Below are positions 1-7,344 of a stretch of DNA of 64,000 nucleotides, piece by piece. The notes under the pieces were generated by a model that was not told the origin of the DNA, made no database searches, and saw nothing but the letters and a program-made list of their open reading frames with translations. A program made the translations under genes and the position numbers. The DNA comes from JBIQJD01 sp044507695. GTDB lineage: Bacteria; Bacteroidota; Ignavibacteria; Ignavibacteriales; Ignavibacteriaceae. The first letter of the stretch is position 1. Each line of letters starts with the position of its first letter. Location of the stretch: positions 1 through 64,000 of the forward strand of contig JBIQJD010000017.1 in NCBI GenBank assembly GCA_044507695.1, read 5' to 3'.

Positions 1-49
1 TAATTAAATTATAAGTTGATGAACAAATTTAATTTTTTACTTATTGGAA

Positions 50-175
50 ATATCACGCGGTTCAACCCGACGCCTGTCAGGGCTGGGTATTTAAGGTTTT
101 CTTATTGTTTTTGTTATTCGTAAATAAATAGTTTATCAAATATTTCCGGCGCGGGTTAACCGCAGGCCGTTATAT
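50..175. repeat. attC-like imperfect inverted repeat
   Basis: The left arm (50-74) and right arm (148-175) pair over GCGGTT-AACCCG-CGCC. The left arm carries two extra unpaired bases (C in TTCAACCCG, A before CGCC), the kind of extrahelical bases seen in integron attC sites. The right arm ends in CGTTATAT, which fits the attC R' consensus GTTRRRY at six of seven positions. The outer R''-like arm (ATATCACG) fits poorly. The nine bases TTCAACCCG recur at 842-850, on the other side of the toxin-antitoxin pair. I infer a recombination site of a cassette array, but no integrase gene is visible here. Confidence 0.4.
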
Positions 176-186
176 TGCTTAAGAAA

Positions 187-495
187 CTAGAGAAGAGATC
201 TATAATTTCTAGCACCATGCAAAATTCTATGAATGAATATTGTTCTTTCTTCTATTGTATAAAAAATGAAATAGTTTTGAACAATCAGATATCTATAGCC
301 AAGGTTTCTAATTTCTTCTTCTCTTGGTATTCTTCCGAGATTAGGGTTTTCTGATAATAGTTCTAAGTTCTTTTCAATTTTGTTTGCGATTGCATCTGCT
401 GCAGTTGGATTATCTGCTGCAATGAATGATATAATTTCAGTAAAATCTTCTTCGGCTATACTAAGAAGTCGAACTTGATATTTATCTGTTGGCAT
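187..495 (-). CDS. ParE/RelE-superfamily toxin
   Basis: This 102-residue protein has the layout of ParE-type toxins: an N-terminal helix with the A-E-E-D-F and N-P-x-A-A-x pattern, a central N-P-x-L-G-R segment and a C-terminal strand ending in I-H-R-I-L-H-G-A-R-N-Y. Family members poison gyrase or cleave mRNA, and I cannot tell which from the sequence. The start overlaps the end of the antitoxin gene by 14 bases, the usual antitoxin-then-toxin order with translational coupling. The pair sits on the minus strand beside an attC-like repeat, a common setting for such modules in chromosomal integrons. Confidence 0.85.
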   Translation of the reverse strand: MPTDKYQVRLLSIAEEDFTEIISFIAADNPTAADAIANKIEKNLELLSENPNLGRIPREEEIRNLGYRYLIVQNYFIFYTIEERTIFIHRILHGARNYRSLL

Positions 496-754
496 TAATT
501 GTTTCTCTAATATTTGTCATTACTTGTTTTAAGGTTTTACCTTTGTCTCCTTCAGATTTTTGTTTTTGTGCAACAGACAATTTACTAAGCAAATCAAGCT
601 TTAACTGAAGTTTAGAATAATGAGCAATGGACATCACAACTAAATCACCTTCACCATTTTTCGTAATAAATATTGGTTCATTAGAATTATTAGCAAGCTC
701 TGATATTTCATTTGATTTATTTCTTAAATCAGAAATAGGTTTTATAATTGGCAT
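482..754 (-). CDS. Phd/YefM-family antitoxin
   Basis: This 90-residue protein begins with the I-K-P-I-S-D-L-R-N-K pattern followed by F-I-T-K-N-G and V-V-M-S, typical of the DNA-binding N-terminal half of Phd/YefM antitoxins. The charged, lysine-rich C-terminal third would be the part that wraps the toxin. It overlaps the downstream ParE-like toxin by 14 bases, so the two form an operon. Antitoxins of this family normally repress their own promoter, so the operator would lie just above 754. That stretch is AT-rich but I see no clear palindrome in it. Confidence 0.85.
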   Translation of the reverse strand: MPIIKPISDLRNKSNEISELANNSNEPIFITKNGEGDLVVMSIAHYSKLQLKLDLLSKLSVAQKQKSEGDKGKTLKQVMTNIRETINANR

Positions 755-841
755 TTTGGTTCCTCTTATTTTTGTCTCAAAATTATATCATTATTCTGAT
801 AGATGCAATTCACAAATAATACAACGCATTATAACCAGCAT

Positions 842-850
842 TTCAACCCG
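842..850. repeat. Half of an attC-like site (TTCAACCCG)
   Basis: The stretch ATTATAACCAGCATTTCAACCCG (starting near 828) copies the left-arm layout of the inverted repeat at 50-175 and shares nine identical bases, TTCAACCCG. No matching right arm follows: the sequence runs directly into the decayed phage gene. It may be a truncated recombination site left at the junction between the toxin-antitoxin cassette and the phage fragment. Confidence 0.3.
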
Positions 851-994
851 TTATGTAAAAAGTCAATATATGTAGTAAACTTCCGGAGCCGTATTGAATT
901 GACATCCACATCCCGCAAAGGTTACCGATTAAAGGAAGCAGACCTGTAGTTCTAAGCATAATCCACGCGGCTGAAAGCAAGCCAACCGCTCCGG

Positions 995-1435
995 TCAGTC
1001 CGGTTTCAGGTAAGGCAATACATTCTCAGCGGCGGTTCCGAAGCTTAGGAGAAGATTAGCATTTTTTTGTAGCCCGGTAAATTGAAGAGGAGTTTTAGCA
1101 GCGAAGTCCCGCAGATCAACAATCATTTGTTTCGCTTTTTCACCGCTGCCAAGAAGAACTTCAAATGATACTTTGGCCTGCTCAATGTCTATTGCGGCCT
1201 GAATAGGAGTTCTAAAGAGGTTAGCAATTGCAGAATAAGTTTCCTGAAAACCAATTATTATTTGACGTGCATTATCAAATCCCCTTGCAATAGAAGTCTC
1301 AAAACCGTTAACCGCTTGTTGGCCGTATTTGAACGATTTATATAATTGTTGTATATTTTCGTCAGTTAATTGGAGTTGCGCAATGGCATCCTTATTATCA
1401 ATCCTTATCGTGAGTTGTATTGTGGTGGCGGCCAT
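995..1435 (-). pseudogene. Phage tail tape-measure protein, N-terminal fragment
   Basis: The 146 residues match the start of a tape-measure protein: a beta-rich lead (I-Q-L-T-I-R-I-D-N), then the helical segment F-E-V-L-L-G-S-G-E-K-A, D-L-R-D-F-A-A-K-T-P-L-Q-F and L-L-S-F-G-T-A-A-E-N-V-L-P-Y-L-K seen at the front of this family. Tape-measure proteins set tail length and usually run to several hundred or more than a thousand residues. Here the frame stops after Y-L-K-P-D. A neighbouring frame continues with T-G-L-T-G-A-V-G-L-L-S-A-A-W-I, resembling the hydrophobic middle of such proteins, and then also degrades by about 850. I read this as a deleted, frameshifted remnant. It directly follows a tail-chaperone-like gene, the normal phage order. 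Confidence 0.7.
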
Positions 1436-1510
1436 ATTAATACCAAGTATTTTGGTGGAGTTATTATCTCACCTCATGAATAAATATTTCGGTGATAAAC
1501 TGAAGTGATT

Positions 1511-1793
1511 TTATTTAACTTCGTTCTGTTCTGCTATTCTAAGCTTCATTTGATTTAGTTCCTTTACCCTAATCAAGTAGTACCAGTCGTAACAAGTTTC
1601 AACACATATATTTTCAACTAATATTGTTTTGGAAATATCCCCGCCGGTGAGTTTGTAAAGTATTGATCCGTTGGTATCTAATACAGTCTCAGGCACATAG
1701 TAATTGATTTTAAGTTTACTATACCTTTCAACCTCAGCGGCGGCATAATCGTATTCTTCATTTAATCGCTGGAAGAGATGTTGATATTTTTCA
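1511..1793 (-). CDS. Possible frameshift extension of the tail assembly chaperone
   Basis: An open frame runs from just after the A-run at about 1803 to the stop at 1511. It has no ATG; the first usual start is GTG at 1696, giving 61 residues. The part before that GTG still reads as protein (L-F-Q-R-L-N-E-E-Y-D-Y-A-A-A-E-V-E-R-Y-S), which suggests the frame is entered from the gene before it. The preceding gene ends across eight A bases, and a +1 or -2 shift there would join the two frames. Phages commonly make a long form of the tail assembly chaperone this way, immediately before the tape-measure gene, and that is exactly this position. An insertion or deletion error in the A-run is the alternative. 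Confidence 0.5.
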
Positions 1794-2069
1794 TCAAATT
1801 TTTTTTCTTGTTAAAAAATCATTTATCGCCCGGGTAACCTCTTCAAAATCATCTTCATATATTTCCCCTTTAACAGGCTCTGTAAAAATGATATTAAGAA
1901 AATCAGTAAGACTGTCACCGGAAAGCAGCGCCACAGTAGCGCCAAGCTGATCTTCAAGATTAAGTGAAGAAAGTATGCGAAGGATTGCGCCCCAATCCTT
2001 CAAGGAATATTTTTCTTTAGGCAAATATGAAACACCGTTTAGTTTATAAACCTTCGCCTTACTTTTCAT
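1794..2069 (-). CDS. Tail assembly chaperone-like protein
   Basis: This is a small acidic protein of about 91 residues with no signal or membrane segment. I prefer the third start (ATG at 2069) over the GTG at 2078 because AGG lies a good distance upstream of it. The order (this gene, a frame-shifted extension, then a tape-measure gene) is the evidence for its role, since tail chaperones are poorly conserved in sequence. The last codons read AGA-AAA-AAA-ATT-TGA, a homopolymer where ribosomes can slip. In intact phages such proteins coat the tape-measure protein during tail building. Here the target gene is broken, so the module is probably inactive. Confidence 0.5.
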   Translation of the reverse strand: MKSKAKVYKLNGVSYLPKEKYSLKDWGAILRILSSLNLEDQLGATVALLSGDSLTDFLNIIFTEPVKGEIYEDDFEEVTRAINDFLTRKKI

Positions 2070-2373
2070 CAGCATCACCTATTTTTTTTATTTCACTTAA
2101 TGCTTCCCTGCGTTCTATTTCAAGTGCTTCAAATGCACCTTTCAATTGGTTTAGAATAGCATCATTTGAAAGCAGTTCCTCAACGCGCTCATCATAACGT
2201 TTTCTCAGCTCTTCCTGCTTCTTGTTGTACTTTGCATTAATTGCTGCTACCTGTACGGAATCAACAACAGCAGCACCGTGCTTAACTGCCGGCGCAGCTT
2301 CCGTAATAAATCCAGCGGGTAAAATTATAAGCAGGGCAAGAATGAGGGCTAAGAACAACATCGGTCTGTACAT
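2059..2373 (-). CDS. Small membrane-anchored coiled-coil protein, unknown
   Basis: The 104-residue product has one N-terminal hydrophobic segment (about residues 5-24), then a long charged helix rich in K, E and R (about 45-100) likely to form a coiled coil. It overlaps the start of the tail-chaperone-like gene, so it is the first gene of that small operon. The layout is like i-spanin-type or other phage accessory proteins, but also like many unrelated small proteins, and I do not recognise a family. The mature part would face the periplasm. Confidence 0.45.
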   Translation of the reverse strand: MYRPMLFLALILALLIILPAGFITEAAPAVKHGAAVVDSVQVAAINAKYNKKQEELRKRYDERVEELLSNDAILNQLKGAFEALEIERREALSEIKKIGDADEK

Positions 2374-2686
2374 TATGTATCTCCTTTTTTTGTTTTATTG
2401 ATATGAAGCCGTTAAGTCATCTAATTTACAGGAGAGATTTTTTAAACATAACTTCTGACAGCTTTAAACTTCACAGCATTTTTGTATTTTACAAGTTTAG
2501 AGGCTTCGTTCGGCAGTCTTGCTCAAGGTAGTCATGCAATGAAAAATTTTTTAAATCATAAAATTTATTTAACAAAAGCGGTACTGTTGCTCTGGGCGGC
2601 AGCTTAGCACAACGTCGTTAGTCCGACGGCTTCGCCGCATTATTTGCATTTAATTTCTAATTTGATATTATATTCAATTTATTTAT
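2374..2686. other. Intergenic stretch with R'-like GTTAGTC
   Basis: There is no supported gene here. The stretch lies between the divergent 104-residue gene and the acetyltransferase gene. At 2617-2623 it has GTTAGTC followed by CCGACGGCTTCGCCG, which resembles the start of an integron cassette just after an attC R' box. Short inverted pieces (CTGACAGCTTTAAACTT near 2456 against AAGTTTAGAGGC near 2499) suggest the rest of a degenerate site. The homology is weak. Confidence 0.25.
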
Positions 2687-3253
2687 GTGTGGAATAAAAA
2701 AATGGGATATATTTTTTGTAATATAAACAAATCAAAAAAAATAATTTCAGATGCAGCAAAAATTTTGTTTAATACGTTTCAAGAAATAAATAAAAGCTCT
2801 TGGCCAACTTTTAATTCTGCATTATTGGAAGTAAAAGATTGTATTAAGAAACCCAATATATGTATTGGTATATGTGAGAACGATATTCTTATAGGTTGGA
2901 TTGGATTAAGACCAATGTATGAAAAAACATGGGAATTACATCCAATGGTAATAAGTAAGGAGTATCAGAATAAAGGATATGGCAAAATCCTTATAAATGA
3001 GCTTGAAGAAAAAGCAAAAGCATTAGGCATCATTGGAATAGTATTAGGTACAGATGATGAAACGAATAGAACAAGTATTTCAGAATATGAAATAGATGGA
3101 AAAAACATATGTTCTGAAATACAAAATTTAAGAAATTTAAAAAGACATCCTTTTGAGTTTTATCAAAAATGTGGATATAAAATTATTGGAATTGTTCCTA
3201 ATGCAAATGGATTAAGAAAACCAGATATATGGATGTGGAAGAATCTCTTATAA
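2687..3253 (+). CDS. GNAT acetyltransferase, aminoglycoside 6'-N-acetyltransferase-like
   Basis: This 188-residue GNAT-fold protein has the acetyl-CoA loop Y-Q-N-K-G-Y-G-K (R/Q-x-x-G-x-G/A type) at about residues 93-100, after W-E-L-H-P-M-V-I. The second half carries L-G-T-D-D-E-T-N-R-T-S, then R-N-L-K-R-H-P-F-E-F-Y-Q-K-C-G-Y and A-N-G-x-x-K-P-D-I-W-M. From memory this arrangement occurs in enzymes annotated as AAC(6'), which acetylate the 6' amine of aminoglycosides. The substrate is not proven. It starts with GTG at 2687 or ATG at 2702. The gene looks more AT-rich than its neighbours and is followed by a weak attC-like repeat, which fits a mobile cassette. Confidence 0.7.
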   Translation: MWNKKMGYIFCNINKSKKIISDAAKILFNTFQEINKSSWPTFNSALLEVKDCIKKPNICIGICENDILIGWIGLRPMYEKTWELHPMVISKEYQNKGYGKILINELEEKAKALGIIGIVLGTDDETNRTSISEYEIDGKNICSEIQNLRNLKRHPFEFYQKCGYKIIGIVPNANGLRKPDIWMWKNLL

Positions 3254-3271
3254 ACTTGCTCGCTAAATTGG

Positions 3272-3379
3272 GCTAACAATGATTTCAAGCAGACTCGCAG
3301 CTTATTATGTGATAAATAATTATTCTTCTATAGTGAAAGCCTGTTGTGAAGCGGCTCGCCGCTTAAACCTATCTTGGCT
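3272..3379. repeat. Weak attC-like repeat after the acetyltransferase gene
   Basis: GCTAACAATGATTTCAAGC begins 18 bases after the stop of the acetyltransferase gene, in the position and with the wording of an attC left side. The right side (3348-3369, with GAAGCGGCTCGCCGCTTAAACC split around it) pairs only partly with it: the AAGC and GCTT ends match and the middle does not. The final R' box (CTTGGCT) is poor. It is about 108 bases long, within the attC size range. Confidence 0.3.
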
Positions 3380-3400
3380 ACCTAAAGAGAATATACAGTT

Positions 3401-3621
3401 GAAAATATTTTACTCCATTTCTTTTAAGTATATCATCGCTTTATATAGGATGTAGTCAGAAAGATGATATTTCAGAAATTAAGTTAGGAAGATTCTACCA
3501 AAAGGAAATATTTTATTGTTGATTACAAATACTGTGTAGTTTTTGATGCTTCAAGTGGCAGAGTAACAAATTCTGGATATTTTCCTTTTTATGTTTCTCA
3601 AATTAGCCAGCAAGGCAGCTA
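3401..3621 (+). pseudogene. Remnant of a small lipoprotein gene
   Basis: One frame reads K-Y-F-T-P-F-L-L-S-I-S-S-L-Y-I-G-C-S-Q-K, like a lipoprotein signal peptide with its lipobox cysteine. It has no start codon now and stops after F-Y-C near 3520. The next frame carries on with K-Y-F-I-V-D-Y-K-Y-C-V-V-F-D-A-S-S-G-R-V and stops near 3621. The two pieces together look like one gene broken by a frameshift near 3510 and by loss of its start. I do not recognise the family. Confidence 0.35.
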
Positions 3622-3806
3622 ACCTCTTTAATAAGTAAAAAGTCAAGCGAATGAAAATATTCCTATCGATTCAGTGATAAAGAGTTTTTTGAAATATTGA
3701 TCTACATATTTAATTAGTATACACATACTTTCCTAACCTCCATATCAGAAGTACAGGTTTCACATCTTACAATAAGTATTCATCAAAATTTTTCTCCCCT
3801 CTCCTC

Positions 3807-3837
3807 TTGAAAACCATTACTTAAATTATTAGCTTTG
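3807..3837 (+). promoter_or_regulatory. Bacteroidota-type promoter of tRNA-Thr
   Basis: TTG at 3807-3809 is followed after 20 bases by TAGCTTTG at 3830-3837, matching the -33/-7 pattern (TTG ... TAnnTTTG) of Bacteroidota housekeeping promoters. The tRNA begins 21 bases after the -7 box, a sensible leader length. Confidence 0.5.
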
Positions 3838-3858
3838 GTGCTCAAATTTTGTATAACT

Positions 3859-3931
3859 GCTGGCGTAGCTCAGTTGGTAGAGCAGCTGATTTGTAATCAG
3901 CAGGTCGCGGGTTCGAGTCCCATCGCCAGCT
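3859..3931 (+). tRNA. tRNA-Thr (anticodon TGT)
   Basis: The 73 bases fold as a full cloverleaf. The acceptor stem GCTGGCG pairs with CGCCAGC, the D-arm is GCTC...GAGC, and the anticodon stem GCTGA/TCAGC encloses the loop TTTGTAA, giving anticodon TGT (reads ACA). The T-arm contains GGGTTCGAGTCCC with one C-A mismatch at the base of its stem. The CCA end is not encoded. It is a single gene with its own promoter and a following terminator. Confidence 0.95.
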
Positions 3932-3936
3932 CACTT

Positions 3937-3971
3937 AAGCCTTGAAACTTTAAGTTTTAAGGCTTCTTCAT
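3937..3971 (+). terminator. Rho-independent terminator after tRNA-Thr
   Basis: AAGCCTTGAAACTT and AAGTTTTAAGGCTT form a nearly perfect hairpin (3937-3965, one G-T pair), followed by CTTCATTTTT. It starts five bases after the tRNA and separates it from the minus-strand gene ending at 3987. Confidence 0.7.
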
Positions 3972-3986
3972 TTTTAAAGACTACTC

Positions 3987-4190
3987 CTAAGCTGTTAACC
4001 CGGACTCATTCTTCTCCCTGCCCTCATTGCAGTCACTGCGGGCAATGAAGTATTTTGGCAGAAGTCTTGTAAAAAGATCATCAAAATATTTTCTTGCAAT
4101 TATATGATCCTTCCCCTTGTACATATCCGCCATAAACTCATTCAGAAATTTCTGAACGCACTCACGGAAATTATTGTTTATGTCTTCCAT
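3987..4190 (-). CDS. Small hypothetical protein
   Basis: The predicted product is 67 residues, mixed charge, with no signal peptide or membrane segment. The N-terminal two thirds look helical (N-F-R-E-C-V-Q-K-F-L-N-E-F-M-A-D-M) and the tail is polar. A weak GGAAG lies before the ATG. It follows the NifX-like gene on the same strand after about 130 bases. I do not recognise a family, and it could be a chance frame. Confidence 0.4.
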   Translation of the reverse strand: MEDINNNFRECVQKFLNEFMADMYKGKDHIIARKYFDDLFTRLLPKYFIARSDCNEGREKNESGLTA

Positions 4191-4321
4191 TCCAAACTTC
4201 CCGGTTATTGATTTGTTTTAAATCTACCAACCAGGAACAACATTGCCATTGACTTAAATCAGCAAAAAATATTTGGATGGGCAGAACTGCAGAAGGTTAT
4301 CTTCCGCAATGCTCATAATAT

Positions 4322-4651
4322 TCAACCGGCAGTTGCTGTTTTAATGCTGTATTGATCCATGAAATCTGAAGGACTCATCTGAATTCCTTCAATAATTTTT
4401 ATTCCGGCTTCACGGAATAATTTTTTTGCATCATCTTCACATTTACCGCAGACAACTGTATCCACTCCCTTGCCTATGAGTAACTGTGCACAAAAAACAT
4501 CCGCTGTTGATGAAAAATTTATGTGGTTGGTTATTTTTTCAATCAAAGATTGTGTGTCCGGATCATAAACAAAAAAATAATTTGATCTTCCGAAGAACGG
4601 AGAAATAACCGCTCCGTTGTTTTTAAATTGTACGCTTATTGCAACTTTCAT
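4322..4651 (-). CDS. Dinitrogenase iron-molybdenum cofactor (NifX/NifB-like) domain protein
   Basis: The protein has the single-domain NifX/NafY fold pattern: K-V-A-I-S-V at the start, P-F-F-G-R-S-N-Y-F-F-V-Y-D (the conserved FGR segment), then L-I-G-K-G-V-D-T-V-V-C-G-K-C and A-G-I-K-I-I-E-G. Stand-alone members occur in many anaerobes that do not fix nitrogen, and their role there is not settled; binding of a metal cluster is assumed from the family. I start at ATG 4651, about 109 residues, because GGTGGA lies five bases before it; an upstream start at 4669 is weaker. It lies 51 bases after the sigma-54 activator gene on the same strand, so the two are probably co-transcribed. Confidence 0.8.
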   Translation of the reverse strand: MKVAISVQFKNNGAVISPFFGRSNYFFVYDPDTQSLIEKITNHINFSSTADVFCAQLLIGKGVDTVVCGKCEDDAKKLFREAGIKIIEGIQMSPSDFMDQYSIKTATAG

Positions 4652-4702
4652 ATTTCCACCAATTAACATTATATAAGAGAATGCAAAAAGCGGGCCAGTA
4701 AA

Positions 4703-6424
4703 TTAAGAGAGAAGGTTATACTTTTTCATCTTGCGCCAGAGAGTGGTTTTGTTAATCCCCAGTTCAGATGCAGTTTTAAGACGGCTGCCGTTATTCTTTT
4801 TTAAAGTTGATTCAATCAATTGCTTTTCTGCATTTGCTAATGGTGAATCAAGCTGTTTATCATGATTAGCGAAATCATAAGAATCAATCAAAGCCTGAAG
4901 CCTTGCGGGAAGATGTTCTGTTTTTATTGCATCACCGTTGCATACAACAAAAGCATGTTCAATTACGTTCTCAAGTTCACGGATATTGCCGGGCCATTTA
5001 TAGTGAAGCATTATCTTCAGCGCGTTTGGTGAGATGTAATGAATTTCCTTTTTAAATTTCCTGTTAAACTTTGCCATGAAATGGTTAACAAGACTCGGAA
5101 TGTCATCCTTCCTTTCACTTAATGAAGGAAGTTGAATATTGATAACATTGATCCTGTAATATAAATCCTCACGGAAGCGTCCTTCAGCAATTTCTTTTTC
5201 AAGATCTCTGTGAGTAGCAGAAATAATTCTTGCATTCAACTGAAGTGTCTGTGTACCCCCCACTCTTTCAAACTGGCGGCTTTCAAGCACGCGCAAAAGT
5301 TTAACCTGAACTGCCGGAGAAATATCTCCTATTTCATCAAGGAATAACGTGCCGTTTCCAGAAAGTTCAAATCTGCCCGGCTTTGTTTTTAGTGCTCCTG
5401 TAAAAGCGCCTTTCTCATGCCCGAATAATTCACTCTCTAAAAGTGTTTCAGCAAATGCGGTACAGTTCACTGCAATAAATGGTTCTGATTTTCTTTCGCT
5501 GTTAAGATGAATAGCACGGGCAATAACCTCCTTACCGGTTCCGCTCTGCCCTGTTATCAGCACTGTACTGTCTGTGTTTATCACGTTCTCAAGCAAGTTA
5601 AACACATTCTGCATAGGCTTGCTGCGGCCAATAATATTATCAAATCTGAAGCGTTCTTCTATATGTTCTGAAAGATTTTTAATGACGCTTATATCTTCAA
5701 ACGTTACAACGCGGCCAGTTTTATTGTTTTGTGTATCTATTAACGGGGCGGAGTTAATTCTAACCAGTACTCTTGAACCATCTTTTCTCAGGATAGTGGT
5801 TTCTCTTAAAAGAGATTGTTTATGATCTGTAATAAATTCTGAGAGCAGGGAATCTTCATTCCGGTCTTCCGAAAGAAAAACCTCCCAGTATTTTTTGCCT
5901 ATTGCTTCAGATGCACTGTACCCGGTGATAAGTTCAGCGGCGCGGTTGAATGCCGTAATTTCCCAATCGGAATTTATTGTGAATGTTCCCTCAAGCAGGC
6001 TGTTGAAAATTGTTTCCAGTTTATTTTTTTCTTCCAGCACCTCCTGGTTTTTTTCCGCAAGCGCACTGTAGAGGGATGATGTTTCATTCAAATCTCTGAA
6101 GATAATTAATATACCTATTGTTCCCTGTTCCGGCTGTGTAAGCGGAGTAATTGATGCTGAAACATTCAGCGATTCCCCGTTTTTTTTGTTAATATCAAGG
6201 GAGATGTTTGAAAATATTTCCCCCGTTAAAAGGCTCTTTTTAATAATGCTGTTGTTCGCAGATTCTTTTCCAAACAGAAGCACAGATTTTCTTGCAAGCA
6301 CTTCATTTGAATTGAACCCGGTTATGCGTGAAGCTGCTTCATTAAAGACGATTATAATATCATCTTTATTAACAGCGATAATTCCATCTGCAGCAAATAT
6401 TTTTTTATCAATTTCTTTAAGCAT
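4703..6424 (-). CDS. Sigma-54-dependent transcriptional activator with two PAS domains
   Basis: The 573 residues are two PAS sensor domains (about 8-110 and 135-245), an AAA+ ATPase (about 260-490) and a C-terminal Fis-type helix-turn-helix (about 530-570, ending T-L-W-R-K-M-K-K-Y). The Walker A motif G-Q-S-G-T-G-K-E is near residue 293 and the sigma-54-contacting loop G-A-F-T-G-A is near 341, so it should remodel sigma-54 holoenzyme. There is no receiver domain, so the signal is sensed directly through the PAS pair, perhaps redox or a small ligand. It is divergent from a small operon behind a sigma-54 promoter (6611-6626), its most likely target, and is followed by a NifX-like gene. Confidence 0.93.
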   Translation of the reverse strand: MLKEIDKKIFAADGIIAVNKDDIIIVFNEAASRITGFNSNEVLARKSVLLFGKESANNSIIKKSLLTGEIFSNISLDINKKNGESLNVSASITPLTQPEQGTIGILIIFRDLNETSSLYSALAEKNQEVLEEKNKLETIFNSLLEGTFTINSDWEITAFNRAAELITGYSASEAIGKKYWEVFLSEDRNEDSLLSEFITDHKQSLLRETTILRKDGSRVLVRINSAPLIDTQNNKTGRVVTFEDISVIKNLSEHIEERFRFDNIIGRSKPMQNVFNLLENVINTDSTVLITGQSGTGKEVIARAIHLNSERKSEPFIAVNCTAFAETLLESELFGHEKGAFTGALKTKPGRFELSGNGTLFLDEIGDISPAVQVKLLRVLESRQFERVGGTQTLQLNARIISATHRDLEKEIAEGRFREDLYYRINVINIQLPSLSERKDDIPSLVNHFMAKFNRKFKKEIHYISPNALKIMLHYKWPGNIRELENVIEHAFVVCNGDAIKTEHLPARLQALIDSYDFANHDKQLDSPLANAEKQLIESTLKKNNGSRLKTASELGINKTTLWRKMKKYNLLS

Positions 6425-6610
6425 TTTTTTCAGGCGGAAGTTTTACCCACTTTGTTATTGATGATTAATATAATCAATGTGTTTAATTAAAAGAAGTTTC
6501 ATAAAGTTGAAAAAGATTGCACTAATGAAACCTTAATTAATCAAGTTACAACTTTGCAACCTTATTCTGTAATTAACCACCAATTCCATCTTAAATCATC
6601 TTAAAAACTC

Positions 6611-6626
6611 TGGCCTCCTTTTTGCG
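6611..6626 (+). promoter_or_regulatory. Sigma-54 promoter (-24/-12)
   Basis: TGGCCTCCTTTTTGCG matches the sigma-54 consensus TGGCAC-N5-TTGCA, with GG and GC exactly 12 bases apart. It lies in the 333-base gap between the activator gene and the small operon beginning at 6758, so transcription would start near 6638. The rest of the gap is AT-rich, with room for upstream activator sites; I could not define them. Confidence 0.65.
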
Positions 6627-6757
6627 TATCAGTATTAAAACACAAAAAAGCAGTAATGAGCAGCTTCAATCAAAAGGTGAAGCTGCTTTACTTGTTTCTG
6701 ATTTTTTTAGCCCTGAAGCTAATCCTATTATCCATAAATATTTTATGAGGAAAAATC

Positions 6758-6898
6758 ATGAGTAAAGATAAAAACAAGAGAAAAGACCAGAAGAAAAAAG
6801 CAGTTATGTCAATAAAGGAAAAGCGTGCACTTAAAAAACTTAAAAGAGCTGAGAGAGAATCAGATAATCCATTAAAAAATGCCCGCAGTAATTTTTAG
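6758..6898 (+). CDS. Small lysine-rich protein
   Basis: A 46-residue reading frame starts at ATG 6758, eleven bases after GAGG. It is strongly basic: K-D-K-N-K-R-K-D-Q-K-K-K at the front and K-R-A-L-K-K-L-K-R-A-E-R in the middle. It is the first gene after the sigma-54 promoter and lies 26 bases ahead of the Rnk-like gene. Such composition suggests nucleic-acid or ribosome binding, but I do not recognise a family. Confidence 0.6.
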   Translation: MSKDKNKRKDQKKKAVMSIKEKRALKKLKRAERESDNPLKNARSNF

Positions 6899-6924
6899 AA
6901 AGTTGAAAAGCATTGGAGCCTGCT

Positions 6925-7341
6925 ATGAATAAAAGAAAAATATACGTAACCGAACAGGATAAGATTAAACTAACAAAATTGTTTTCATCAACAGTTGGAT
7001 TCAGAAGCCGTGATCTTAAAACAGTAAAAGATTTGCTGAGCGAACTTGAGAGAGCTGTTGTAATTGAGGAAGATAATTCCGCCGGCAATATTGTTAAGAT
7101 GAATTCCGTTGTACATATCAAAGACCTTGATACGGGACAGGAATATGAATATACAATTGTGTATCCCGAGTTTGCTGACAGCAGCCAGAATAAGATTTCA
7201 ATTTTAGCACCAATAGGAACCGCACTTCTTGGCTACAAAAAAGGTGATACAATAAGCTGGGAAGTTCCCAAAGGAAAAAGAAAATTGAAAATCTTAAATG
7301 TGTATAACGATCAGAAAAAAGAAAACAGGATTGCAATATAG
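6925..7341 (+). CDS. GreA/GreB C-terminal domain protein, Rnk-like
   Basis: About 138 residues from ATG 6925, chosen because GGAG lies six bases upstream; a TTG at 6913 in the same frame is weaker. The second half is the FKBP-like C-terminal domain of Gre factors: V-H-I-K-D-L-D-T, E-Y-T-I-V-Y-P, I-S-I-L-A-P-I-G-T-A-L-L-G-Y-K-K-G-D and W-E-V-P-K-G. The first half is short and lacks the long Gre coiled coil with its acidic tip, so it resembles Rnk, which binds RNA polymerase without promoting transcript cleavage. It is the second gene behind the sigma-54 promoter, which suggests a stress- or signal-induced polymerase modulator. Confidence 0.85.
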   Translation: MNKRKIYVTEQDKIKLTKLFSSTVGFRSRDLKTVKDLLSELERAVVIEEDNSAGNIVKMNSVVHIKDLDTGQEYEYTIVYPEFADSSQNKISILAPIGTALLGYKKGDTISWEVPKGKRKLKILNVYNDQKKENRIAI

Positions 7342-7344
7342 ATA

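Noticed and set aside
627..875. Plus-strand 82-residue frame
   Set aside because: It lies opposite the Phd-type antitoxin and shows no protein-like features of its own.
3859..3931. tRNA-Thr as the integration site of the phage fragment
   Set aside because: The accessory genes lie upstream of the tRNA, whereas elements that use a tRNA end insert downstream, and I found no direct repeat of the tRNA 3' end.
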